From Pseudomonadota bacterium (GTDB lineage: Bacteria; Pseudomonadota; Gammaproteobacteria; Burkholderiales; Sulfuriferulaceae), in assembly GCA_021801025.1 (NCBI GenBank), contig JAJYYK010000014.1, forward strand, positions 1 through 64,000: a DNA stretch of 64,000 bases. The letters are read 5' to 3'. The notes beneath the pieces were generated by a model. It saw only the letters and a list, made by a program, of their open reading frames with translations. It was not told where the DNA came from and did not search any database. This document shows, piece by piece, positions 10,784-20,599 of the stretch. Numbering within the stretch: position 1 is the stretch's first letter; each line of letters begins with the position of its first letter. A program made the translations under genes and the position numbers.

Positions 10784-11386
10784 ATGCAGTACATTGAAGC
10801 GTTCAACCGCAGCCTGTTTTTACGCATCAACGGTGGCAACGGCACACCGGCCTGGTTGATCCAGATGGCCACCGTCATTGCCAACGACCTCATCGATCTG
10901 ATCCCGTTGCTCTTGCTGGGTATGTGGCTGTGGGGCGGCAACTCACGCCGCAATCTGGCAATCAAGGCATGTCTGGTCGCCCTGCTGGCGCTCGGCGTCA
11001 ATCAGGCGATCGGTTTGGTCTGGCAGCATCCGCGGCCCTTTATGATCGGACTCGGCCATACCTGGATACCGCACGCAGCCGATTCCTCTTTCCCCAGCGA
11101 CCACATGACTGTATTTGCCAGTATCGGTCTGACCTTGCTGTTTGGCGGCGCATTTCGACTGGCAGCCGCCATCTGGACAGCAGGCATTGCCGTTGCCTGG
11201 GCACGGGTGTTTCTGGGCGTACATTTCCCGCTGGATATGGTGGGTGCCGTCGCGGTGGCCAGTGCAGCCCATGTGGTCATCTCGCCACTGTGGCGGAGAG
11301 TTGGCAATGCTGTCACCCATGCGGCCGAACAGATGTACCGTACAGTCCTGGCGCATCCAATTGCTGCCGGATGGATTCGGCGCTAA
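10784..11386 (+). CDS. PAP2-family phosphatase, undecaprenyl-diphosphatase (BcrC/YbjG) type
   Basis: A 200-residue membrane protein with several hydrophobic helices and the three PAP2 motifs: H-P-R-P near residue 82, P-S-D-H near 107, and a third with catalytic His in GVHFPLDMVG near 152. Members of this group remove a phosphate from undecaprenyl diphosphate on the periplasmic side and so recycle the lipid carrier for peptidoglycan; bacitracin resistance follows from this. Two ATG codons in a row are possible; GGGAG favours the second, at 10784. The next gene follows 36 bp later on the same strand. Confidence 0.88.
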   Translation: MQYIEAFNRSLFLRINGGNGTPAWLIQMATVIANDLIDLIPLLLLGMWLWGGNSRRNLAIKACLVALLALGVNQAIGLVWQHPRPFMIGLGHTWIPHAADSSFPSDHMTVFASIGLTLLFGGAFRLAAAIWTAGIAVAWARVFLGVHFPLDMVGAVAVASAAHVVISPLWRRVGNAVTHAAEQMYRTVLAHPIAAGWIRR

Positions 11387-11422
11387 CCACGCGATGTGAC
11401 GCACCCCCAAAAAATACCCGCC

Positions 11423-11917
11423 ATGAAAAAACTGTTCGATGAGAAAAGCATACACATCGCCTTTGAGATCAGTCTTGCGTTCAAAGGGGTGTTTGCACTG
11501 ACGGAAATCGCTGCCAGCATGTTTACCTGGTTCGTGACCAAACCATTTCTGCTCAATCTGGTGCGCGCTGTCACACAGGCGGAATTAACGGAAGACCCTC
11601 GCGACTTCGTTGCCAATTACCTGTTCCATATGGCGCAAGGTCTGTCCATCAGCAGCCAGCACTTCACCGCCTTCTATTTGCTCAGTCACGGCGTCATCAA
11701 ACTCTGGCTCATTATCGGCCTTTGGCAAAAACGGCCAGGATACTACCCGGCCGCGCTGACGGTTTTCAGCCTGTTCATTCTTTATCAGATGTATCAATAT
11801 CTTTTGACACATTCATTGTTATTGCTGCTCATCACCGCCACGGATGTCATCGTCATTGGGCTGACGTGGTTCGAATACCGGCATTTATCGCGCATCTTGT
11901 CCAATGCGCGAAAGTAG
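11423..11917 (+). CDS. DUF2127-like integral membrane protein
   Basis: About 164 residues with an N-terminal KKLFDEKSIHIAFEISL segment and three to four predicted transmembrane helices, ending in a short basic tail. This pattern matches DUF2127 membrane proteins of unknown function. The ATG at 11423 is preferred because the family begins at this point; an in-frame ATG at 11396 adds nine residues. It probably forms an operon with the PAP2 phosphatase. Convergent with the decarboxylase, whose stop is 18 bp away. Confidence 0.75.
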   Translation: MKKLFDEKSIHIAFEISLAFKGVFALTEIAASMFTWFVTKPFLLNLVRAVTQAELTEDPRDFVANYLFHMAQGLSISSQHFTAFYLLSHGVIKLWLIIGLWQKRPGYYPAALTVFSLFILYQMYQYLLTHSLLLLLITATDVIVIGLTWFEYRHLSRILSNARK

Positions 11918-11935
11918 CCTGCGGCAACTAGGCGA

Positions 11936-13399
11936 CTAACCGGAGTTTGGCTCACCCAATTTCTTCCCCCAGTCACACACCGCTCGCACCAGTATCTCTA
12001 CATCTTCATTTTCGGTGCGATGATTGACGATCGCAGCACGTATCGCCAATTTTCCGCCAATGGTGGTGGTGGAAGGGACTGCCACGCCGGAATTTTGAAT
12101 CGCTACCACAATGGCCGCATTCACCGCATCGGCATCTGCGCACACATATCGAAAACACACGATATTGAGCGACACGGGCACCAGCAATTCCAGATCGGGG
12201 GCGTCAACGACCAACTTGCCCAGATAACGCGCCACAGCACAGGTATGAGCAATGCTTTGTCCCATTTTTTCAGCACCGTAAACCTGCAAAGTAAACCAGG
12301 TTTTTAAGGCTCGAAAGCCGCGCGATAAATCAGGGCCAAAATCGCAAGGCCAGGGTGAATCACTCGCCAGGCCATCTTCTTCGCGTCGCAAGTAAGCTGC
12401 GGGGGAGGCAAAAGTGTGTTGATGCAATGCACCATCCCGCATCAGCACAAAACCTGCGTCATAAGGCACTTGCCCCCATTTATGAAAATCAAAGGCAATG
12501 GAATCGGCGAGTTCTATTCCCTTTAAGCGGGGCGCGATTTCCGGACTAAACATCCCCAGCGCACCCAGGGCGCCATCCACATGAAACCATGCACCGCATT
12601 GGGTTGCGCGATGAGCCAGCGCCTCCAGCGGATCGATCGCACCGGCATCGACCGTGCCTGCATTGCCCACAATCATAAATGCTTGCAGTCCGGCCTGCCG
12701 GTCCGCCTGTATCATCGCATCCAGCGCATTCAGGTCGATCACTTCGAACCCGTTCATGGGTACGCTACGCAAACACATCGTACCCAAACCTGCCAAATCC
12801 AGCGCTTTCGCGAAACTGCCATGCGTGGCGGCCGAAGCATAGGCGATCAAATTGTGCGCTGTTTGAGGCAATCCGTCCCGGCGCACATCCAGGCCGCAAA
12901 ATTTGATGCGCGCCACCCACACCGCCATCAAATGGGCCATTGACGTACCCGTGACAAACAAACCGCTCGCGCCCTCGGGAAATCCGAATAAATCGCGCAT
13001 CCAGCGCGTCACCTGGCGTTCCACTTCAACGGGTATCTGATTACGCCCACCCAAATTCGCATTCAATCCCGCGCTCAGCATTTCTGCCAGCATCCCAACA
13101 GCGGTTCCCCCGCCATGCACCCACCCCATAAAGCCTGGATGAGCATTACCCACCGCATAAGGCAAAATAGACTGCATAAACTGTTGATGCACGGCATTCA
13201 ACTCACTGGGCTGTTGCGGCAAACCGGCATGAAATACCATGCGGGTTTCAGGCGGTGCAGGTTGCCAAACAGGTCTCTGGCGAATATGTTGCAGGTAATC
13301 CAGCATGTCATCAAGCATACGGTGCCCCTGCTGACGCAGGTCATCCCAATCTTCCGGATCAAGAGTGGTCGATTCTGAATTCTTAAAAGACTTGGTCAC
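11936..13399 (-). CDS. Group II PLP-dependent amino-acid decarboxylase family protein
   Basis: A 487-residue protein of the aromatic-L-amino-acid/glutamate decarboxylase superfamily. It shows the cofactor-stacking His in the A-T-H-G-S segment, the GTVDAGAIDP motif that holds the PLP ring, HVDGALG, and FHKWGQV with the Schiff-base lysine K307. The N-terminal helical region with VGNAHPGFMGW is typical of the group. Substrate is not predictable: AADC-like enzymes act on tyrosine, tryptophan, aspartate or cysteine sulfinate, and sulfur amino-acid chemistry would fit the neighbouring sulfide genes only as a guess. Transcribed in the same direction as the regulator upstream, 107 bp apart. Confidence 0.85.
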   Translation of the reverse strand: MTKSFKNSESTTLDPEDWDDLRQQGHRMLDDMLDYLQHIRQRPVWQPAPPETRMVFHAGLPQQPSELNAVHQQFMQSILPYAVGNAHPGFMGWVHGGGTAVGMLAEMLSAGLNANLGGRNQIPVEVERQVTRWMRDLFGFPEGASGLFVTGTSMAHLMAVWVARIKFCGLDVRRDGLPQTAHNLIAYASAATHGSFAKALDLAGLGTMCLRSVPMNGFEVIDLNALDAMIQADRQAGLQAFMIVGNAGTVDAGAIDPLEALAHRATQCGAWFHVDGALGALGMFSPEIAPRLKGIELADSIAFDFHKWGQVPYDAGFVLMRDGALHQHTFASPAAYLRREEDGLASDSPWPCDFGPDLSRGFRALKTWFTLQVYGAEKMGQSIAHTCAVARYLGKLVVDAPDLELLVPVSLNIVCFRYVCADADAVNAAIVVAIQNSGVAVPSTTTIGGKLAIRAAIVNHRTENEDVEILVRAVCDWGKKLGEPNSG

Positions 13400-13506
13400 G
13401 CTTATTTTCTTTCCCTTCGTTTATCCTGAAAACAGGGGTTGAACTCATTGCATACTCACTCAGGAGATGAAAGATGAAACAGTAAAAATCTTGTGGCATG
13501 TCGTGA

Positions 13507-14892
13507 CTACTGTTCAACCGCCGTTTCCAGGGTTAAGCCATACAGCTTGATCTTTCGATACAACGTGCGTTCACTGATGCCAAGTATATCAGCCACCTTA
13601 CGCCGATGTCCCTGGTGAGACCGCAAGAGCTCAGTGATGTAGGTCGCTTCCATCCTGGAAATTGGCACGTTGGCGGCAGGCGCCTGTGTGCTGTGGATCA
13701 CCGGCTCACCGTCAGAAATAAATGAAGGGACTGAACTGGCATACCCGGACACACCCACTTTTGCAAAAGTGATGTACGCTTCGTCAATGATATGATGCTG
13801 GCACAAAGCCACTGCTTTCACCAGAATATTGCGCAATTCGCGCACATTCCCAGGAAAATCATGCGCCATCAATTTCCGGCTCGCTTGTTCACTCAACTTG
13901 CAACGCTGCGCACCCGATTCGGCAATACGCCTGAGAATGACTTCTGCCAGAGCGGGGATGTCATCGCGTCGCTCGCGCAAACTGGGCAATTGCAAATCGA
14001 TCCCGGCAATGCGGTAGTACATGTCCAGACGAAAACGGCCCGACTGCGCCAATTCCAGCAAATTGCGATTGGTAGCGGACACAATGCGCACGTTAGCCTG
14101 CAACATCTGCGTCCCTCCCACCCGGCGAAACTCGCCATTTTCCAGAACACGCAGCAATTTGGCTTGCAGGGTGAGCGGGATTTCCCCCACCTCATCCAAA
14201 AACAGGGTCCCCCCGTTTGCCAGTTCAAATAACCCCTGTTTTCGCCCGATGCAACCGGTAAATGCACCGCGCTCGTGACCAAACAGTTCATCCTCGAACA
14301 TGGATTCGGGAATCGCCGCACAGTTGATCGTCAAAAATGGCTGACCGCGCCTGGGTGAGCGTTTGTGCAGATATTGCGCAGCCAGTTCTTTACCCACCCC
14401 GCTTTCACCCGTCAGCAATACCGATGCTTCGGATTCGGCCGCACGGGATAACTGTTCCACACAATGCAAGAACACTGGCGAACTGCCGATCATGCGCATC
14501 TCTTCACAAGTCATCCCCTCAGGGTCCTTCACTCGCACAATCGCTTCTCCCAAATAACGCAAACCGTCACGCCCAAAAACCGGATAACCTTTGATACGCG
14601 CATATTCCGGGTGCTGATGTTGATCGAAATGGGTATGCATCACCTCATAGGGTTTTGCAGTCCGGAATACCGTTTGATGCGGGCAATCCTCCCCGTTTTG
14701 ATGACATGGCACTGACGAACGGTGAGACACCTCATGACAACTTCGCCCGACAACCTGATCTCGGGTCAAGCCATAGTTATCACAATAAGCCTGATTAGCG
14801 CCCACAATTCGGTAATGTGCGTCAATCAACACAAAAGGATGAGTTTGCGCCTCAAGCAATGAATAAATTTCCGGCTCTAATGTTTGCATCAT
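13507..14892 (-). CDS. fisR: Sigma-54-dependent sulfide/polysulfide-responsive activator, FisR-like
   Basis: A 461-residue enhancer-binding protein: PAS-type sensor (about 1-125), AAA+ domain with Walker A GESGVGKE at 162-169, and a Fis-type HTH at the C-terminus (RKVADILGISERTLYRK). In the sensor, C52, C63 and C70 have the spacing 11 and 7, the same as the three redox-sensing cysteines reported for Cupriavidus FisR. It is divergent from sqr, whose upstream region has a -24/-12 promoter and two palindromes, so sqr is very likely its target. GGAGG fixes the start at 14892 (or the next ATG). Oddity: the sigma-54 contact loop reads GAFTGC (209-214) instead of GAFTGA. Confidence 0.88.
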   Translation of the reverse strand: MMQTLEPEIYSLLEAQTHPFVLIDAHYRIVGANQAYCDNYGLTRDQVVGRSCHEVSHRSSVPCHQNGEDCPHQTVFRTAKPYEVMHTHFDQHQHPEYARIKGYPVFGRDGLRYLGEAIVRVKDPEGMTCEEMRMIGSSPVFLHCVEQLSRAAESEASVLLTGESGVGKELAAQYLHKRSPRRGQPFLTINCAAIPESMFEDELFGHERGAFTGCIGRKQGLFELANGGTLFLDEVGEIPLTLQAKLLRVLENGEFRRVGGTQMLQANVRIVSATNRNLLELAQSGRFRLDMYYRIAGIDLQLPSLRERRDDIPALAEVILRRIAESGAQRCKLSEQASRKLMAHDFPGNVRELRNILVKAVALCQHHIIDEAYITFAKVGVSGYASSVPSFISDGEPVIHSTQAPAANVPISRMEATYITELLRSHQGHRRKVADILGISERTLYRKIKLYGLTLETAVEQ

Positions 14893-14907
14893 TACGCCTC
14901 CAGACAT

Positions 14908-14966
14908 TCTGTCATGACAGATGTTGACGATATTAGTAGATACCGGTCATTTTGTCATGACAAAAT
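14908..14966. promoter_or_regulatory. Twin palindromic operators in the fisR-sqr intergenic region
   Basis: Two perfect palindromes share the core TGTCATGACA: a 14-bp one at 14908-14921 and an 18-bp one at 14949-14966. Their centres are 43 bp apart, about four helical turns, so two dimers would sit on one DNA face. They lie 57-115 bp upstream of the sigma-54 promoter, as expected for an enhancer, and just upstream of the fisR start, which allows autoregulation. Confidence 0.8.
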
Positions 14967-15022
14967 TTTATCATTCTCAACAAATTAAAAATTATTTAAT
15001 TAAATTCATCATGCTAAAAATA

Positions 15023-15037
15023 TGGCACGCATACTGC
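15023..15037 (+). promoter_or_regulatory. Sigma-54 (-24/-12) promoter of sqr
   Basis: TGGCAC, five bases, CTGC: GG and GC are separated by the canonical 10 bp. One base differs from the TTGC consensus at -12. It points at sqr, whose ATG is 46 bp downstream with AAGGA as ribosome binding site. An AT-rich stretch between the palindromes and the promoter could bind IHF. Confidence 0.85.
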
Positions 15038-15082
15038 TTATGATCTTGTGGTCACATCCATAAAATAGAAAGGACAATAAAC

Positions 15083-16351
15083 ATGGCTCATATCGTTATA
15101 CTCGGCGCAGGCATAGGCGGCATGCCAATGGCCTATGAAATGAAAGCACTCGCTCGCAAAGAAGACACTGTCACCGTCATCTCAAACAATGACTACTTTC
15201 AGTTCACCCCCTCCAACCCCTGGGCCGCCGTTCACTGGCGCACCCGGGATGAAGTCACCTTCCCTATTGCACCCTATCTCGCGAAAAAAGACATTCATTT
15301 TATTCCGCTGGGCGCCAAGCGCGTGCACCCCGACCAGAACAAGATCGAATTGATGAATGGCGAACATGTGGATTATGACTATCTGGTCATTGCCGTCGGG
15401 CCAAAACTGGCATTCGATGAAGTCCCCGGCTTGGGGCCAACCGGCTTCACGCACTCAGTTTGCACGATCGACCATGCTGAAAAATCCAGCCAGGTGTGGG
15501 ATGATTTCTGCGCCGCACCCGGCCCGATCGTGGTCGGTGCGGTACAAGGTGCGTCCTGTTATGGCCCGGCCTACGAATATGCCATGATTATGGACACCGA
15601 TTTGCGGCGGCGCAAAATCCGTGACAAAGTGCCGATGACCTTTGTCACGGCAGAACCCTATATCGGTCATTTGGGTTTGGGCGGAGTCGGCGACTCCAAA
15701 GGCATGATGGAATCCATCATGCGCGACCGCCACATCAAATGGATCTGCAATGCCAAAGTCACCAAAGTTGAAGCCGGCAAAATGTTCGTCGCCGAGCACA
15801 ACGACGATGGCACCGTTAAAAAAGAGCATGAACTTCCTTTTAGCTATTCCATGATGTTGCCCGCTTTCAAAGGCATTGATGCAGTGTTCGGCATCGAAGG
15901 CTTGACCAACCCGCGCGGCATGATTGTCGCAGACCCGTATCAACGCAACCCGAAATACAAAAACATTTATTCTGTTGGCGTATGTGTTGCGATCCCCCCG
16001 GTTGAAGTGACCCCTGTCCCAACCGGCACACCCAAAACCGGTTACATGATTGAAAGTATGGTGACCGCAACCGCGCATAACATTCGCCTGGCACTGGATG
16101 GCAAGGAACCGGAAGAAAAAGCCACCTGGAACGCTATTTGTCTGGCTGACTTTGGTGATACCGGTGCAGCATTTGTTGCGTTGCCCCAAATCCCACCCCG
16201 CAACACCAACTGGTTCAAGGAAGGAAAATGGGTCCATCTGGCAAAAATTGCGTTTGAAAAATACTTCATCCGCAAAATGAAAAACGGCGCGACAGAACCC
16301 ATGTATGAACGCTTCATCCTCAAAACCATGGGCATTACGAAACTGAAGTAG
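15083..16351 (+). CDS. sqr: Sulfide:quinone oxidoreductase
   Basis: A 422-residue flavoprotein. It starts with an FAD-binding Rossmann motif (VILGAGIGGMPMAYE, 5-19) and has the second nucleotide-fold segment near VIAVGP and FAD-contacting SVGVC near 297-301. Cysteines C127 and C159 match the spacing of the catalytic pair C128/C160 of Acidithiobacillus ferrooxidans SQR; C301 is a candidate third one. The C-terminal amphipathic helices would anchor it to the membrane. SQR oxidises sulfide to polysulfide sulfur and passes electrons to quinone. No NADH-binding specificity signs dominate, which argues against NDH-2. It is monocistronic between a sigma-54 promoter and a terminator. Confidence 0.88.
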   Translation: MAHIVILGAGIGGMPMAYEMKALARKEDTVTVISNNDYFQFTPSNPWAAVHWRTRDEVTFPIAPYLAKKDIHFIPLGAKRVHPDQNKIELMNGEHVDYDYLVIAVGPKLAFDEVPGLGPTGFTHSVCTIDHAEKSSQVWDDFCAAPGPIVVGAVQGASCYGPAYEYAMIMDTDLRRRKIRDKVPMTFVTAEPYIGHLGLGGVGDSKGMMESIMRDRHIKWICNAKVTKVEAGKMFVAEHNDDGTVKKEHELPFSYSMMLPAFKGIDAVFGIEGLTNPRGMIVADPYQRNPKYKNIYSVGVCVAIPPVEVTPVPTGTPKTGYMIESMVTATAHNIRLALDGKEPEEKATWNAICLADFGDTGAAFVALPQIPPRNTNWFKEGKWVHLAKIAFEKYFIRKMKNGATEPMYERFILKTMGITKLK

Positions 16352-16440
16352 GCAACACGCCGACTTGGGTCGGGAGGCACAAATCCCACAGCGAAGTGTC
16401 TGCAAAACCTGCCCAAAAATTAAAAACAGGTCTTTCTCCA

Positions 16441-16481
16441 AACGTCTGCTTGCAAAGCGCCTGCAGGCAGACGTTCTTTTT
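16441..16481 (+). terminator. Intrinsic terminator after sqr
   Basis: A 9-bp stem (16441-16449 with 16467-16475) followed by C and T5. It is 90 bp after the sqr stop and faces the end of the convergent ATPase gene. Confidence 0.75.
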
Positions 16482-16517
16482 AGCCGCTACAACACCATCC
16501 TTTCGTATTCACTTGTC

Positions 16518-18947
16518 TTAAACCGTTTGGGTTGAAGTGTCCAGGCCATGCAAAATACGCATTTTGACAAAATCCAGCCCCAACAGATAAATCATCACTA
16601 CCCCCGCCAATGCCAGCAGCAACAAAGGGGAAATGGCGCCCATCCATATCCCTTGCGTGGCGAAAATGCCGACCACCAGCACATCGGCCAGCGCACTGAA
16701 GATGAGCACGCGGCTCGGACGTGATTGCCAGAAATGTCGCCGTTCGCGCACCAGAAACACATTACCCAGGCCGGTAAACACCAACATCACGAAAATCAAT
16801 GTTTGCAATTGCAACAAGGGCAAATGCAATGCATCGCGCCCAAAGAAAAACACACTGAACGACAGCAACAAATTGAATGCCGCCAAGGGCGCTGCAGTAC
16901 GCATCAAATTGGGAATCCGCCACCGCTCGGGTTTGCTGGCCCCGACAACATGATCCGTTGCAATCGACATGGTGACAAAATCATTGGTAAACAGCAACAA
17001 CACGATCAGCAATGGCGTAATGACAAACACGCCCGTAAGCATCACCCCCACGCTCATAAACACGGCAATTTCCAGGGTTTTAATGATTTTATTGAGCGTA
17101 TAGGTCAGCATGCGCTGATAAATGCGCCGGCTGGTTTCCACCGCAGCCACCACATCGCCCAAACCGGGGTTGGTCAATACCAGGCTGGCCGAGGCTTTCG
17201 CCACATCGGTGGCATTGGATACCGCGATCCCCACCTCTGCCTGTTTCAATGCTGGCGCATCGTTGACGCCATCGCCCGTCATGCCGATGACTTGCCCATG
17301 CTGTTGCAGCGCCCGCACCAGATTAAATTTATCTTCCGGGAAAACCTGCGCGAACACATCACAATCGGGCAAAGCTTGCGTGGCACCCTGCGCAGGATGC
17401 GTTCCCTGCGACACGACAGATTCAGTAATGACCTGTGCCGGGCAAGCCCGGTTACCAATACCGACACTTTGGGCAATATGCCGCGCAGTAGGCTGGCTGT
17501 CGCCAGTGACCATCATCACACGCACCCCCAACTGTTGTAACTGCGCGATGACTGTGGCCGCATCCCCACGAGGCAGGTCTTGCAGGGCAATAAGCCCAGC
17601 AAAATGCAATTCATTTTCTGTCCCATTCGCCACGCCCAGCACACGGTAACCGTTTTCCGCCAGCGCATCAATGTCTTGTGCGATATTTGGTACACCAGAC
17701 AAGGCAGCCACTTCCAGCGCTGCGCCCTTCACGGCACGTGCAATGTGCTCGCCATCTTCATACAGCGTTTCAGAACGGCGAGTTCGTGGATCGAAGGGGG
17801 TAAAATGGATACGACGAGGTGGCTGATCAAGCAGATGCCGCTGCTGTGCATACTGAATAATCGCCAGATCGATGGGGTCTTGCGTGGCTTCGTCGCAGGC
17901 CATTGCAGCATAACGCAACAAGGCATTTTCATCCATGCCCGCATACGGTTTGAGTACCGCCAGTGTGAGGCGGTTTTCGGTGATGGTGCCTGTTTTATCG
18001 CTGGCAAGCACCTCCATCGCGGCAGCCTCTTCTATGGCTGACAAGCGCGTCACCAACACCCCATGTTGCGCCAGTTCCAGCGACCCCAGTGCGGTAGCCA
18101 AAGTAAAAGTGGCCGGCAAGGCGACCGGGACGGAAGCCACCAGCAAAATCAGTGCAAAAGGCACCACATCGGTCCATGCCATGCCGTGGCTGAGGGTATA
18201 GGCCAGCATCACCAATACCAGCGCAATATCCAGCAGCACCAGATACTTCACAATACCGAAAATGACCGATTGCAGATGACTCACGGTTTTCGCATTGCGC
18301 ACCAGTTCAGCGGTTTTACCGAAACGGGTGTGTGTGCCGATGTCCGTAATCTCGCCGCCAGCTTCGCCACGGGTCACCACAGAACCGGAATAAGCCTGTC
18401 CACCAACCGCCGCTTCAACCGGCAGGGATTCACCAGTCAGGCTGGATTGATCAAGCTGAATCTGCCCTGCCGTCAACCGCACATCAGCCGGAACGATGTC
18501 GCCCATGCGAAGATGCACGCAATCTCCGGGCACCAATTCACGTGCGGGCAACCGTTGCCAGCGTCCGTCGCGCATCACCCGTGCCTGAATGTCCAAGCGT
18601 TTTCGCAACAAAGCCAATGCTTTGTTGGCGCGCCCCTCCTGCAACAAACCCATCACGGCATTGACGCACAACAGCGATGCAATCACACCGGCTTCGTCCC
18701 ATTTACCCAAAAACAATTGCAGCGCAATCGTGATTTCCAGCATCCAGGGGACTGGCGCCCAAAACTTTTCCAGCAGCTTGCGCAGGGGATGCGATGTTTC
18801 CGGCGGCAGCTCATTAACACCCTCTTTTTGTCTGCGCAGCACGGCTTCGGCGCTGGTCAAACCTTGGGATGAACACGCGGCATCCGTTAAATCAACCGAA
18901 GTTTCCACCGCACGGGATTGCGGCATAGCGGAATTGATCACACCCAT
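16518..18947 (-). CDS. Plasma-membrane proton-efflux P-type ATPase
   Basis: An 809-residue type IIIA P-ATPase. The phosphorylated aspartate is D317 in SDKTGTIT; the TGES actuator loop, the VPVALPATFT segment in helix M4 and MTGDGVNDAPALK in the P domain are all present. Lack of heavy-metal domains and of the calcium-pump signatures, and similarity to fungal/plant proton pumps, point to proton export. In acidophiles and lithotrophs this type supports pH homeostasis. GGAG upstream favours the start at 18947 over an upstream in-frame ATG at 19013. No neighbour suggests a partner; its stop converges with sqr. Confidence 0.88.
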   Translation of the reverse strand: MGVINSAMPQSRAVETSVDLTDAACSSQGLTSAEAVLRRQKEGVNELPPETSHPLRKLLEKFWAPVPWMLEITIALQLFLGKWDEAGVIASLLCVNAVMGLLQEGRANKALALLRKRLDIQARVMRDGRWQRLPARELVPGDCVHLRMGDIVPADVRLTAGQIQLDQSSLTGESLPVEAAVGGQAYSGSVVTRGEAGGEITDIGTHTRFGKTAELVRNAKTVSHLQSVIFGIVKYLVLLDIALVLVMLAYTLSHGMAWTDVVPFALILLVASVPVALPATFTLATALGSLELAQHGVLVTRLSAIEEAAAMEVLASDKTGTITENRLTLAVLKPYAGMDENALLRYAAMACDEATQDPIDLAIIQYAQQRHLLDQPPRRIHFTPFDPRTRRSETLYEDGEHIARAVKGAALEVAALSGVPNIAQDIDALAENGYRVLGVANGTENELHFAGLIALQDLPRGDAATVIAQLQQLGVRVMMVTGDSQPTARHIAQSVGIGNRACPAQVITESVVSQGTHPAQGATQALPDCDVFAQVFPEDKFNLVRALQQHGQVIGMTGDGVNDAPALKQAEVGIAVSNATDVAKASASLVLTNPGLGDVVAAVETSRRIYQRMLTYTLNKIIKTLEIAVFMSVGVMLTGVFVITPLLIVLLLFTNDFVTMSIATDHVVGASKPERWRIPNLMRTAAPLAAFNLLLSFSVFFFGRDALHLPLLQLQTLIFVMLVFTGLGNVFLVRERRHFWQSRPSRVLIFSALADVLVVGIFATQGIWMGAISPLLLLALAGVVMIYLLGLDFVKMRILHGLDTSTQTV

Positions 18948-19087
18948 GAATGACTCCACTGACACGGTATTTCCAAATGATTTTGGGCGGCAACCGGCAA
19001 ACCAGTCAACCACCCAAAACAGTACAAAACCTTCCCAAGAACCTGTCGGACTTAAAGGAAATCAGCCGTTATCGAAACACGGCATCT

Positions 19088-20410
19088 TCAACGATTGCGG
19101 CCTCCAGTACGATTCAAAGCCGGTGCGCGCGCAGCAGGCTTTGCTGCAGGACGCGCACCACCCGTCGCACCCGCAGGCTTACCTGAAGATCGTCCGCCAT
19201 GTCCGTCCCGGCGTGGCGCGTTGCCGCGCTGGCTGCCATTCAAAATGGGTTCGGCCTTAATACTTGGGTCCGGTTCAAAACCCGGCAAAACAATGGTATC
19301 CAGTTGGGTTTTTGTCAGACGTTCAATGGCTGTCAATAATTTGTCTTCATCAATACACACCAGAGACACTGCTTCACCCACACTGCCAGCGCGTCCGGTA
19401 CGACCAATCCGGTGCACGTAGTCTTCCGCCACATTCGGCAATTCAAAATTGACCACATAAGGCAATTCGCTGATATCGATACCTCGTGCAGCAATGTCTG
19501 TCGCCACCAGAACCTGCAAGCTGCCGCCTTTAAATTCCTTCAATGCCCGAGTACGCGCCGCCTGGCTCTTGTTACCATGAATCGCCATCGATGGAATACC
19601 ATCTTTCACCAAATTTTCGGCAAGGTGATTCGCTGCGTGCTTGGTACGCGTAAACACCAGCACTTGAAACCAGTTGTTTTCTTTAATCAAATGCGTCAGC
19701 AACTCGCGTTTTCTTGCGCGATCAACTGCATAGGCTTTTTGCGAAATCAATTCCGCAGTCTGGTTACGACGCGCCACCTCGATGGTAACGGGCTGATTCA
19801 GCAAGGTCTCGGCCAGCGTCTTGATCTCATTCGAGAAGGTAGCTGAAAACAACAAGGTTTGCCGTTTTTTGGGAATCAAGGCCATCACACGCTTGATGTC
19901 ACGAATAAACCCCATATCCAGCATGCGGTCAGCCTCATCCAGCACCAAAATCTGAATCTGGGACAAATCGACCGTTTTTTGTTGTACATGGTCCAGCAAA
20001 CGCCCCGGCGTAGCCACCAAAATATCCACACGGCTACGCAATCTTTGAATTTGCGGGTTGATGTTCACACCGCCGAACATCACCATTGAATTTAATTTCA
20101 AATATTTCCCGTAATGCTGCACACTTTCTTCCACCTGCGCAGCCAGCTCACGTGTTGGAGTTAAAATCAGTGTACGGATGGGTGGACGGCCTTCAGAGGG
20201 ACCTTTCACCAGTTTTTCAGACAGGCGCTGCAAAATGGGTAACACAAAACCGGCTGTTTTCCCGGTGCCTGTTTGCGCGCCTGCCAACAAATCGTTGCCT
20301 GCCAGCACGACAGGAATGGCCTGTAATTGAATCGGAGTTGGCTCCGTGTAACCACGCTCTGTCACGGCGCGAACAATATCTTCGGACAAGCCGAGTGATG
20401 CAAATGTCAT
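19088..20410 (-). CDS. rhlE: DEAD-box ATP-dependent RNA helicase RhlE
   Basis: A 440-residue DEAD-box protein with Q motif ([10 protein letters not shown]), motif I AQTGTGKT, motif [13 protein letters not shown], motif III SAT, motif [12 protein letters not shown] and motif [12 protein letters not shown] in order. The C-terminal tail (about 380-440) is Gly/Arg/Ala-rich and likely binds RNA without sequence specificity. RhlE acts in ribosome assembly and RNA turnover with RNase E. It begins [12 protein letters not shown], as in RhlE. The gene stands alone. Confidence 0.94.
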   Translation of the reverse strand: MTFASLGLSEDIVRAVTERGYTEPTPIQLQAIPVVLAGNDLLAGAQTGTGKTAGFVLPILQRLSEKLVKGPSEGRPPIRTLILTPTRELAAQVEESVQHYGKYLKLNSMVMFGGVNINPQIQRLRSRVDILVATPGRLLDHVQQKTVDLSQIQILVLDEADRMLDMGFIRDIKRVMALIPKKRQTLLFSATFSNEIKTLAETLLNQPVTIEVARRNQTAELISQKAYAVDRARKRELLTHLIKENNWFQVLVFTRTKHAANHLAENLVKDGIPSMAIHGNKSQAARTRALKEFKGGSLQVLVATDIAARGIDISELPYVVNFELPNVAEDYVHRIGRTGRAGSVGEAVSLVCIDEDKLLTAIERLTKTQLDTIVLPGFEPDPSIKAEPILNGSQRGNAPRRDGHGGRSSGKPAGATGGARPAAKPAARAPALNRTGGRNR

Positions 20411-20599
20411 AAAATCCCTAAAATTAAGCTGTTATTGTCATCGGCCCCAACATGAGGCGGACGGATAAGACATGAGCGACGATGATCCGCTAACACGATG
20501 ATGACTTACCACAAGCGCGTATTCTAACCCGGAATTTGCGCGGCATCGCCGACAAATACATCAATTAGACCATGTTGGGTGACTTATTCGACAATAAGT

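Noticed and set aside
16518-19260. Long plus-strand reading frames opposite the P-type ATPase
   Set aside because: They encode no recognisable domain and overlap a complete conserved gene on the other strand; typical for GC-rich antisense frames.
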